NCBI GenBank assembly: GCA_964036155.1
Contig: OZ038422.1
Span: forward strand, 10,873,201 to 10,937,200
DNA from: Diploscapter coronatus
Taxonomy: Eukaryota; Nematoda; Chromadorea; Rhabditida; Rhabditidae
Length of the DNA: 64,000 nt
Direction of reading: 5' to 3'
The notes below the pieces were generated by a model. The model was not told where the DNA came from, did not search any database, and saw only the letters and a list, made by a program, of their open reading frames with translations. How positions within the stretch are numbered: position 1 is the first letter of the stretch; each line of letters starts with the position of its first letter. Made by a program: the position numbers and the translations under genes. This document shows, one piece after another, positions 50,301 to 59,399 of the stretch.

Positions 50301-51606
50301 ATGAGCAAGCCCATTCAAAAAACTACAGAAATTTTAGATGATATTTGAACTCATATTTTTATGCATATTTCGTTGTGATTAAATTATATAATAAATTTAT
50401 TCAACAATTTTATGCTTCAACGAAAAATAAATAGACAAATCAATCATCTCTTCAAGCCATTCTCAGAATGCAAAAATCAGTGAATAAAAGACTTTCGGGA
50501 TATGAGAAAAAAAAACCATTAAAATGCATCATTATAGAAAATTAAATTTAGTCGAAAATCTTTTGAAATGAAATCTTCTAGTGATAAAATTCTAATACTT
50601 TGAAGTTATAAATTTACCGTTTTCGAATTGTTGAGTTGGCTTGACAGGCGCTTTCGATCCTGAAAATATACAATATCGACGGAAGGGAAATTCATAGTTC
50701 ATGCGATTAGAAGGCAGCTACTTTTAAAATTCACCAGCAGCGTGGCTATTCAAAAGACATGAACTTTGCAAATAAAGTGGTGCATGAACTCCTCATTTGA
50801 GTAGTAGGTGCATTTATAAATTGAATGATAAGTGAGCAGGTCGAGCTGGTCGAGCTTTCCAAAAAGCTGATTTTCAATCAATTTTCAAGTAAAAAATCAA
50901 GAACTGCAAGATGAAAAACTTGCGAAAAAATTAACATACTATATTTTTCAAGTTACTTGCCTGACTTGAGTCCTGAGTGACATCTCCAAATCGAACGTTC
51001 TGCTTTGAGGCACCTGCCATGCCACGCTGGGTCATTTTTTGTGGAGATTTCGACCTGAAACAAGAAAACCATTCAAAAATAGGCTATTCGATTCGACAAA
51101 CGCGTATTTTGAGACAATTCAGCGACGGAAAGGCAAGAACTTCCAGATTCTGTTGAAATGATATTATGGAGAAACAAGAAAAATGTTTAAAAATTAAAAA
51201 TCCAGCCGAAAATCACGAAATGAAAAATAGAGTTGCATGCGAATTGCATCCCCACTCGCTGCAATTTGCAATTCGCGTGCAACTCGGCGAAATAGTATGG
51301 GAAACGCGGAGAGTGGCCAAATTGCAGCAAGTTGCATGCAATTTTGTGCATTCATTCTCTCTTCATTTTCCGCGCTATTTTGAGCGAGTTGCAAGTTGCA
51401 TGCAACTGAAGTATGAACGCGCCCTAATGAATCCTATTTTCTGATTGATCAATTTGGTTTTTCATTTTAATTTATGATTTTTTCAGGACAAACCTGTGAG
51501 GGTACATCACGTTTGGGTTCTCTGCAGAGACATGGAAGAATACAATCCCGCCCTTGCTTGGAAAGTCCTCGAACTACACATGCAGGAAGGAAATCTCGCA
51601 CTATAA
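44302..51606 (+). CDS. tim-44: TIM44, mitochondrial import motor subunit, with a 5-kb last intron
   Basis: Peripheral inner-membrane protein that anchors mtHsp70 to the TIM23 channel. The 427-residue model has 11 exons: 44302-44499, 44577-44654, 44722-44874, 44920-44988, 45093-45217, 45349-45434, 45491-45583, 45769-45925, 46065-46158, 46222-46332, 51487-51606. The N-terminus (MLRLLGGGRNLVRL) is Arg-rich and uncharged by acids, as in a matrix presequence. A long charged coiled-coil part follows, then the Tim44 lipid-binding domain: RTFEPNEEA, LHKESRWYSSWKKF, YDESDN, and VVKNSEGKIVEGNA. The last exon was identified by family similarity: DKPVRVHHVWVLCRDMEEYN aligns with the DPDRVLRMLYVWALCRD end of animal TIM44. 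The last donor is weak (GCG then GTCGGT). An AATAAA lies at 51893-51898. The final intron contains a putative transposon and two nested genes. One base near 45434 was set so that the total is in frame. Confidence 0.92.
46453..46640 (+). repeat. left terminal and subterminal repeat of the element
   Basis: Contains the outer terminus and several TTGCA/TGCAA words (TTGCAATTGCATGCAACTTGCAA) arranged as overlapping small palindromes. It ends near a CAGTTGCACATGC copy. This is the plus-orientation partner of the right end. Confidence 0.65.
46804..46887 (+). other. tim-44: possible alternative last exon of tim-44
   Basis: CCTCATTTCAG is followed by 28 codons open to a stop (begins WHSRQMSDSKDD), in the phase needed after the exon ending 46332. 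It would replace the conserved last Tim44 strand with an unrelated acidic tail. It lies just inside the left end of the putative transposon, so it could be an exonised piece. The homologous terminal exon at 51487 is clearly the ancestral one. Confidence 0.25.
47585..49540. repeat. nested inverted and tandem array of ~330-bp units
   Basis: A core with TTTACGCGTAAATGACGT beside a CAGTATGTTGTGNAGAATGACATG-like block recurs six times. Two copies read in the minus sense (cores near 47745 and 48080) and four in the plus sense (near 48365, 48695, 49023 and 49354). Spacing is 328-335 bp. The outermost copies share about 300 bp of near-identity in opposite orientation, including a 40-base stretch around CGCATTTCTGCAGAAATTGG. 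The transcript could fold into a long hairpin. The array resembles a foldback element or a satellite seeded by one. Confidence 0.8.
49733..50348 (+). CDS. predicted secreted 155-residue protein, unknown family, with two 27-nt introns
   Basis: Not recognised. Five exons (49733-49822, 49869-49930, 49958-50061, 50089-50177, 50226-50348) sum to 156 codons. Residues 1-23 form a signal peptide (MTFSVCFTMFIITSLLGIIP). The mature part is basic at first (NYRMRTFRSKQN), then has a mixed stretch FVISVVENPQVQKISSKF and ends with YRICATLWMETVEKN and SKEICLEMSKP, giving two cysteines that could pair. Intron lengths are 46, 27, 27 and 48 nt. Both 27-nt introns run GT...AG, keep the frame, and contain in-frame stops if retained (TGA in the first; TGA and TAA in the second). 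AATAAA lies at 50390-50395. The gene sits in the tim-44 intron on the same strand, within the putative transposon. It may be host-derived cargo or an old nested gene. Two independent short introns restoring one long frame make chance unlikely. Confidence 0.65.
50397..51035 (-). CDS. possible 61-residue antisense gene nested in the tim-44 intron
   Basis: Not recognised. Three exons on the minus strand (51035-50957, 50659-50618, 50461-50397) join in phase to 62 codons. The product starts MTQRGMAGASKQNVRFGDV, has a Ser/Gln/Pro-rich middle, and ends with an amphipathic-looking EWLEEMIDLSIYFSLKHKI. The ATG follows a TTTCAG acceptor by 19 nt, as in a trans-spliced leader. The last acceptor (TGCATTCTGAG) is poor in pyrimidines, the weakest point. 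Its stop lies 48 nt from the stop of the plus-strand secreted-protein gene, so the two converge. Confidence 0.4.
51229..51424 (-). repeat. right terminal and subterminal repeat of the element
   Basis: Inverted partner of the left end, with the same terminus on the other strand and repeated GTTGCATGC and TTGCAATTC words. Subterminal clusters like these commonly bind transposase. The similarity is clear in the outer 40 bases and then becomes patchy. Confidence 0.65.
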
Positions 51607-52243
51607 AACATTCCTGAATGTGACTGGTAAAAGTGCTGAAATAGTCGTAGAGGTAGTGGCTCAAAACTTGAATTTTCGCAACTATCCTAAATCATAACTT
51701 TTGTCGGTCAAAATGATGATAGGTTTGAAATTGGTTAGAATAGACTAATTTTTGCTAAAAGTTTAGAGACTTGTTTTATTTGTTGATTTTTTTCTTTCCA
51801 TTTGAAAATTTTATTGCTCTCATATTCAAAACGGGTTCGCCGAAACAAGGCGTCATTTCTTTCTCGTTTTATTCGTTTGTTTCTTTTTGAAGAATAAAGT
51901 AGGATTTTATACTTATTATTTTAATCTGAACGACATTCCCCCGTGTGTTCTATGATCTCGCTACGACCCTGAATCCGTACTGGCGATCAATTTAGCCTTC
52001 AATTGTTTTACCGGCAAAAATCGAAAGACTGCGGTTTTTCCAAGGCGAAGGAAAAATTCAACAACTGACAAAGCTTGTAAGGCAGATTATAGCGAGTAGC
52101 GCAAACAGAGGGTAAACGAAAGATGAAAATGAACAAGGAAAATAGAAGAGGCATTTGAAGACAATTTCCCACTGAACTTACCTATTTCTCGTCGGAGATA
52201 TTGAATTTTCTCAAAATTTTATTGATTTGCCGAAAATTCGAGC
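51607..52243. other. intergenic, tim-44 to aminopeptidase
   Basis: Holds the tim-44 3' UTR with AATAAA at 51893-51898 and the promoter of the downstream aminopeptidase. At 637 nt the gap is longer than usual within a nematode operon. No exon is recognised. Confidence 0.55.
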
Positions 52244-55200
52244 ATGCCGACCAAACCGTCGGTCAAATTGCTGTACGACGACCCCGCTACGGACTCGGGC
52301 AGGGAGCATTGTAAGAATATCGAGAAAATCTCAGTCGAAATTTACAAATTCAGCTCCCTGGTCTCAGTCCCGTAAATCTCGTCGCGGGCGGTGCACCTTC
52401 CGATGCGGAGTTTGTGTCGCGATTTTAGCGGGGATTTTAGCGTTTCTACTCGGACTAACCCTCGGAGCGCTGATTCATGCGATGGTTTTCCCAGACTTGA
52501 ACTCGCGATTGGTAATTGCCCAGTGGCAAATCAAGGATAGGTCAGATTTTCAGTCCCTAGGATTTTTCGATGACGTTGATAGTGACAATGAGACCGTGAA
52601 CGCTACGAAAGAATTAGATGATTCTTCCGAAAGCCAAAGTTCGAGTGAAAATGAGGATCATCTGGTCGAGGTTAAAGCTAAGTCAAAGAATAGCAAAGAA
52701 GACGACGATGAAAAGTATTCAGTAAGTCAAATTTGAGCTTTTTTCCTAAAACGAAATTTAGTGTGGCTCCGAATTTCCTTGGAATAGCCTGAGATTGCCG
52801 AGATCTTTGACTCCAGTATCCTACAATCTAACGTTACATCCGAATATCACGACTCAAAAGTTGGACGGAAGCGTAGCGATCACGATTAAGGCAAGATATT
52901 AGTGTTTTTTTTCTTTTTAAATTTTTTAATTAGCATAAAAATAAATGGCTTATGACTTTTCAAAAAGGCTAAAAATTTAGGTTTCCCAAAGTACGAACTT
53001 AATAATCCTACACGCTTCTGAATTGGATATGATTGATGCGAAAATTCTGAACAATGGCGATTCAATTAATGCTGAATTTGTAGATTTTTTAAAATGTGAG
53101 ATTTAAAGGTCCGAATTTAGTCCGAATGTGAACATTTGCAAGAGTGGGCGTGGACGATGGAGAAGGAAGTCGACGAAGGTGATGAAATCGAGCTGTCGAT
53201 TGAGTATACGGTAACGTAATTAGCATAAGGGAATCGGTTTAGCATTATGGTATATGAAGATCCGATTTGAATTTTCTCGCAGATTAAGTTGCATTGCACT
53301 CTGATAAAATCCGAATATTCCTGAGATCCCGATTTTCAGGGAACTCTCATGCCAGACCTCCAAGGTCTCTACATCAACACGCACGTCAAACCTGATGGGT
53401 CGAAATCGTGAGTTTAGAATTAATTTTTGACATTCATAAGTGAAATTCTCACATAAGGGCTCCCTTTATCAGATAGAGTTTTTAGGCTATCAGCCATAAC
53501 TCAGCTTGAAGCAACATACGCTAGGGAGATGTTTCCGTGCTTCGACGAGCCGAACTTCAAGGCTACTTTTGAGGTTAGTTTCTACGAAAATTTCTCACTT
53601 TTCCTGCTTTAACAAAACAATTCCTTTTGAAGGCAATTTTAATAGCTGATTTCTTGAAGATGATGATTTTAGGTCTCAGTAGTTCGAGAAGCTGACCATG
53701 TGACGCGAAGTAACACGAACCTGAGGATATCCAGGGAGCATGTGGATGGGTTTTTCGAAGATCGAAAATATATTTTTAAATACTGGAGTTCCAGGCTTTA
53801 CATCGACGTATTCGAAAGAACGCTGAAAATGTCGACGTATCTATTGGCCGTTGCTGTTTTAGAAGATTATGATTTCGTGAAGAGAACCACGAAAAAGACT
53901 GATAATGTTATTGAGGTTAGTCAAGTCAAAGATTCACTAAAGATTGCTCAATTAGACTGAAGAAGAAGAATTGTGAACCTCCTAAGAAGTCATCACTTAA
54001 ACATTTTTTCTGGAAACTCTAATGGACCATTTCATTCTTAGGAGAGTTAATATTGACAGGATAAAAAATCAGAAATTTCATGAAGCTCCAATTTTCAGGT
54101 CCGAATCTACGCACCAGAAGACTCGATAGTAGGTCAAGCCGAATTCGCGCTCGATACAACCGTCCGAGCTCTTGAATACTTCGAAAACTACTTCAATATC
54201 TCGTATCCACTGGACAAACTCGGTAAGTTCGGGCAAATTGTCTATGCTTATGGAAAGTTTCAGATGTAATCGCTTTGGATGACATGAGCGAGGGCGCAAT
54301 GGAAAAGTTGATGGCTCTCATCACAATTTTTCAACTTGAACTTTCAGTTGGGGCATGGTGACGTTTCGAGGATCGTTACTTTTGTATGATGAAGATACGA
54401 CAGATCCAATGCTGAAGGAGACCATAGCTCTGATCATCTGTCACGAAATGTAACTTTTTCCTTCAAACTCCCCGTAAATTCTCTAATTTCAGAGCTCACC
54501 AGGTAAGAAGTCTATAAATTTCCAAAGATTCGACAAAAAGAATCCAGTGGTTCGGAAACCTCGTGACGATGGATTCCTGGGAACAACTCTATCTCAACGA
54601 AGGATTCGCGAACTATTTGGAATTTCAATGCGTCGACGAACTCTACCCCGATTGGGACATTGTAAGTCGACAAAGCTGAGACTGAAAGTACTTTGTTTCC
54701 AAAAATTAGGAAAGAAAGTAAGCATTTTGAGAGGAAAGATACTCCTAAAAATCGATATCCTTAGTAGTTTGGTGTTTGTTTTCCTTCTTTCAAATAATTT
54801 GTTTACGCAGAGATTCCCAGAAACGCTCTTCGCGCTTTAACATAGCTAATCATTGGAGCAAATATAGGATTTAGCGTAGAACGATGAGAAGGTAAGCTGG
54901 TCTAAAATGATGTCATCGGGTTCAGATGAGTGTATTCTATGGCACCAATGTCGCATACGCTCAAGAATCAGACGGACTGACTGGGGCGAGACCGGTGTCG
55001 GGTGACGATGAGGCCGAACCGAGGACCGATATCATGGGGCTGTTCGATGCGATTAGTTACTCGAAGGTTCCAATTGCATGCTATCGATATCATTGATTCT
55101 TGCAAATTGCAAACGTTCGCATTTGAACAACGGAATAGTTTGATTAAGATATTCTCATTCAGTGTGACTTTTTTTTTTTTATATATATATTTTTTTTATT

Positions 55201-57488
55201 TTTACTTTAGTCCTCCGCCGTAATCAGAATGATCCAAGAACTCGTCGGAGAAAGAGGCTTTCAAAAGGCTCTCATCGAATATCTCAACAAGTATCAATAC
55301 AGCAACGCGAAGGGATCCCAACTTTGGAAAATAGTGGAAAAGGTTGGTGAAATTTCATCAATTTTCCCAATATGAAATTCAGCAAGCCAATCTGCCCGAT
55401 GGATTGAGCATTCAGAAACTCACGGATGCTTACATCTCGCAACCGGGATACCCAGTGATTCATGTATCGCTACATACGCCGTCGGAAGCAGTCGTACATA
55501 ATCAAGTAATATTTTTCTTCAAATTGTCGGAGAAAAATGGGTTTAAACATGGATTTAGACTCGCTTCCTCTTCAAAAATAACGAGGGCGAGGATTCTGAA
55601 GAAGACGATGACAAAGAGCTACTCTGGCCCGTCCCACTTCACTACAAAACCGACGCTGACGATGAAGTCAAACTTCAATGGATCAAGGATACTAAGAAAC
55701 GAGGTTTTTGAATTTCTCTTACACGATCTCCTTTATCTGTCATTGGATTTTGGTGTTAGAGAGCATAGGGAAAATGCGATGACGAGTACAAAGGCCAATG
55801 TTTCTAGATTCCCTGAGTACTTTCTATTTTAGTCACTTTCGAACTGGAAGAGCCTGCAAATTGGATCATAGCTAACACGGGGGGCGTTGGATACGTCAAA
55901 GTGATGTACGACAAGAGGATCTACGGGGAGCTGACGAAGCAGCTACAGGAGAATCATCATGTTCGTTCATTTTCTTTTAAATCTTCAAAGGCACATGACT
56001 CAGGAAATTTCCGCGGTCGATAGAGTAATGTTGCTGGTGGATGCGTTTGATCTAGCGAAATCTTCTGAGTTGGACATCGACATTTACCTGGACTTGATTG
56101 AATATGCCATGCGTAAATACGTTTCATCAGTCTCGCAATTTTTCATGATCAAACTTCAGATGAGCACGACAGAATGGTCTGGACAATAATCAGTCAGCAG
56201 CTTCTCTACATCGAAACCATGATCGAGGATACGACTTTTGTGCACCTATTTAAAGTCTGACAAATCTGAGACCTATCTTGAAGTTTTCATTTTAGGACCT
56301 AGAAAGATCCCTAGCTTTGAGAGTCTACGAAAAACGGGGCTGGAAGTACAATGCCAACTCTCTAGCTGATAAGGGACTCAAGGTGATCTATAACTTATCG
56401 AAAGACCATAAAATACTCACATTTTAGACCCAAATCATCAAACTCGCCTGTAGATTGAGACATCGAGACTGCATGAAGCAGGCTATCAACCGATACAACG
56501 AATGGGTCAAGAGGGATCAAATGTAGGATCTACGAAAACTCTAGGGTTTGAAGACAACTTTCTAGAGCCGATCCCGAAGTCCACGTGGTAGCCCTCGAAG
56601 AAGGCGTCAAGCAGGGGAACGTTCAGACCTGGGAAAAGGTCGGTCAAGTAGTCTTCGAAAAAGCCAATGAAGTCTATTCGTTAGATGTGGGAAGCCTACG
56701 AAAATACGTCAAGTCCCTCAGCGAAGGTGCAGTACATCAACGCTATGGCTGCTTCGCAAGACCCAGCTCTGACTAATCGGTAGGTCAATCAAAATTCTTG
56801 TAAATGTTTAGCTTTTTGAAAAAAAAATCGTTCATTTAAAGATGAAATAGTTGATAAGTTTAATACTCTTAAGAAGTCCGAATTTTCTGATGAGGCGTTT
56901 TAGATTACTAAGACTTTGCATCGACGGAAAGATCAAGCCGAACTTCATTCCGCGGGTTTTCGACGCGGTGTCTGAAGCTACGATCGGTAGAAACGTTGCA
57001 TGGCGATTCTTTAAGACCAACTACGAGAGATTCAAGAAAATGTCCAATTATCTAGTTTTTTAAGAACCTGGAGTTGATTTTAGCATGGGTGATGGGACAT
57101 CGATGATGACTTCTTGCATTCGACAGTTATCGACGAAACTTTCGACGACCGAGGACTTGAACGAATTGAGACAATTTGTCAGGGATAAAAAGGTTATTTC
57201 AGGGCATTTGAGTAAAGGCTACCTGGAAGAAAAGCTATCAAATTATCCGACTTCATCTATTCCCTGCTTAGTTGATAATTTTTCTCCGCTGACTATCTCT
57301 TTTAATATCCTTATGGAAAGGTATGAACAAAATTTCAGATCGATCAAAATAATCTGCGCATCAAGGAGATTTTCGAAACCATCGAAATCAACATTCAATG
57401 GAGACGTCTAAACGAAGACAACCTCAGCAAATGGCTCGAAACATGGGATGAGCGGCGACGGGATCTGGGGAGACGTAAAAGGGCATGA
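52244..57488 (+). CDS. type II membrane M1 zinc aminopeptidase (APN-like)
   Basis: Surface aminopeptidase of the M1 (gluzincin) family, 1,051 residues in 27 exons. It has a short cytosolic N-terminus, a basic stop ([13 protein letters not shown]), a signal anchor ([20 protein letters not shown]), an acidic Ser-rich stalk, then the M1 fold. Substrate-binding GAMEN is at 436-440, the zinc site HEIAHQ starts at 472, and its third ligand is E495 in [11 protein letters not shown], exactly 18 residues after the second His. ISYSKSSAVIRM and an ERAP-like C-terminal domain follow. Exons: 52244-52310, 52354-52721, 52762-52890, 52981-53079, 53121-53210, 53340-53407, 53486-53573, 53673-53915, 54099-54222, 54264-54306, 54348-54449, 54493-54502, 54548-54661, 54926-55066, 55211-55342, 55383-55505, 55559-55703, 55833-55960, 56004-56112, 56160-56254, 56296-56382, 56428-56522, 56566-56671, 56727-56779, 56904-57041, 57084-57192, 57339-57488. 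Exon 12 is only 10 nt. The intron after exon 3 starts with GC. AATAAA is at 57610-57615. Confidence 0.93.
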
Positions 57489-58072
57489 AGTTTAGCTTTT
57501 TAACATAGAAATACCGGTATTACGGCACCCTTAGAATTTTTCACGTTGTTGTGATTTGTTGTAATTTGTTGTAAGTTTTGCCCAAGTTTTGTTCATGTAG
57601 TAAACGTTCAATAAACGCATTTCTTGCTGTGATTTTTTTGGTTATGATTTTTTGGCTTTTGAACCTAACATATCTAACTTAACGTAGTCTTTTATGCTAT
57701 ATATTCTGAGTTAATAATTGAGTTTTGCCGGTGATATATGGATTTAGTTTTCTTATTTGGAATGATGATAAGTGACTCCGCCCTCTTTTCGATTTTAGAG
57801 AATAGAGAAAGCTTAACTTTTATTCTCCTAACCTTTTATCTTTATTCTATCCCCTATCCTACCCTAGTGTGCCCTCAAAATGCGTCAAACGCACCCATAG
57901 ATTTACTGTTTGTTCAGTTTGTTACATACGTGCCAATTCTAATATTTTGGCTAGTTTTATTCCAATTTTCGCTAATTTCTAGGATGTTCAATTCAAGACG
58001 TATAGTTGAAGGTTTGTGTTTTTGTTCGTTTTTATTTTCGAGACCCATAATTTTCATGCATGAATTGATTTC
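57489..58072. other. convergent 3' spacer
   Basis: Contains the aminopeptidase poly(A) signal at 57610-57615 and, on the minus strand, AATAAA at 58031-58036 for the next gene. A 112-codon plus-strand open frame begins near 57738. It is hydrophobic but lacks splice context or similarity and overlaps the minus-strand 3' end, so it is not annotated. Confidence 0.55.
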
Positions 58073-58616
58073 CTAATAATTATAACTCATTTTCGCCATG
58101 ATATTAGATTTCCGTTTCCGATAATATGTGGTTTCCAAGAGAAACATTTCTTGCAGAATGACGTCGAATTGATCGAGTTCCTTAAAAATTGCCTGGAAAA
58201 TAATTCGGCTGTTAATGATTGTATTTTGCTGTAGAAGCGAGTCGAGTGGTATGTAAACATTATCTGAAAGAGCACCAAGTTATCGAGTAATACTCGGTGA
58301 AGAATTCTGTTAAGTAGAGAAATATAGATTTGCAAATAAAAACCCGCAAAGATTCATCGTCCCTCAACTTACGATAAGGGGTAGTGATTGGAAACAGGTT
58401 GGGGTAGTTCATCACCAAATTCATGTATGCGGGTCTAGAAGTTGCAAGTCCGGAGGAATATTGAACGAGAAAAAACGGACTGTGTTTTTGATATTTAACA
58501 GGTTCACAGACCCGCCCCCTTCGGCGCATAGTTAGGGCGCATTTTTCTGCGATGATCAGAATTGCTGCAATTATTGTATCACTCGTGCAAAAAATCGGCG
58601 ATATGCGGCATACCAT
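58073..58616 (-). CDS. unrecognised 144-residue protein
   Basis: Not recognised. Two exons (58616-58373 and 58263-58073) joined by a GTAAGT donor and a CTTTCAG acceptor give 145 codons. A hydrophobic stretch (DTIIAAILIIAEKCAL) near residues 13-26 is followed by a basic RRRGRVC, suggesting a signal anchor or short membrane helix. The second half is predicted soluble and helical (IIFQAIFKELDQFDVILQEM) with a basic C-terminus ending SYNY. The minus-strand AATAAA is 37 nt past the stop. The start is the first ATG; no acceptor is seen directly upstream, so a missing 5' exon is possible. Clean splice sites plus a poly(A) signal argue for a real gene, probably nematode-specific. Confidence 0.55.
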
Positions 58617-59399
58617 CTTGCTCAACTCTTTACGTGGGTTTTTGCTTTGCTCTCGAAATCAAAATTTATCGTAACCTTGCCGAAATCTTTAGAGTTGAAT
58701 CTTTTAGCATATTATTCTGACTTATCTTATGAAGTTGCGATAAATTTAGGGTGTCATACTAATAATATTAGAAAAGTTTCATGAATTTATCAAAAAAAAA
58801 ATGCATTAAGATAATGGCATAATATTGCATGTGTTAGAGAATTATATTTTGCATGACTGGATGATTCATATAAAGTTATCATGGTGTCATTATTCCTAAC
58901 GAAGTCTAGCTTTCACATGATAATCTTTTAGAACGGGAGCAAGTGGGGAAATTCCAGCATGACGCTGATATAGAGGGGATCACTTTAACCAGGTATATCC
59001 TTAGATTATCTATTATCCTCAGAAAAAACACCTATTATTCAGAAAGGAGCTCATATTTTGTCTGACTTTATACATTACTGCTATTATAATGTTAGTCTTT
59101 ACGTTCGAAACCATTAAGCCTTCGATAGCCGATCTTTTTCGATGTAAGTGGACTTTATATGTTACTTTTAAATTTGAATGTATATATCCATATTTTAGAG
59201 CATCTCCAAAACGGGTCTAGTTCTGATATTCTGATTGATTCGCTACGCTCAAAAATCTACTCAGCCTTAAAATCTGCTAAATCCGGTTAACATTTATTTA
59301 TACAATTTTTTTCAATAATAAAACCGTTCAAAACACCACTAGAAATTTCCATATCACATTTTCTGATAAAAGTTTCGATCTAGCCAAAAAACTCGATTT
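58617..59399. other. intergenic, orphan gene to TCF25 3' end
   Basis: Apart from the possible small membrane-protein exons, this is AT-rich sequence. A minus-strand AATAAA at 59293-59298, about 100 nt beyond the TCF25 stop, is a plausible poly(A) signal for TCF25. Confidence 0.5.
58910..59143 (+). other. possible exons of a small single-pass membrane protein
   Basis: Two phase-matched open segments (58910-58992 and 59043-59143) join to encode an acidic stretch (EREQVGKFQHDADIEGITL) followed by a good membrane helix (LIFCLTLYITAIIMLVFTF). A strong GTAAGT donor ends the second. Two parts are unresolved. The only start codon fitting the frame (58881) would need a 26-nt intron. The next acceptor near 59199 creates a stop at the junction unless one two bases later is used. 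It lies head-to-head with the 144-residue gene. Confidence 0.3.

Larger units (their letters stand above)
46453..51424. mobile_element. putative TIR-flanked DNA element inside the tim-44 intron
   Basis: The left end begins GGGCGCGTTCATACTTCAG (46453) and the right end is its exact reverse complement, finishing at 51424. At least 24 terminal bases match, and similarity continues with one 5-base insertion into the TTGCATGCAA-rich subterminal region. TAA sits immediately outside each end (46450-46452 and 51425-51427). A three-base TWA duplication and G-rich termini are features of PIF/Harbinger elements. Neither terminal region has a second matching terminus nearby, so they look like the two ends of one 4,972-bp unit rather than two solo MITEs. 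No transposase or DDE domain is visible. The cargo is a palindromic 330-bp array, a predicted secreted-protein gene and a possible antisense gene. The alternative is two decayed MITE halves that happen to flank ancestral nested genes. Confidence 0.6.

Noticed and set aside
53097..53120. An ultra-short intron in the aminopeptidase beginning GTGAGATT
   Set aside because: Removing it leads to an early stop. A 41-nt intron from 53080 to 53120 gives a clean frame into SECEHLQEW.
57738..58076. A 112-codon hydrophobic plus-strand open frame
   Set aside because: It overlaps the 3' end and poly(A) signal of a better-supported minus-strand gene and is driven by T-rich composition.
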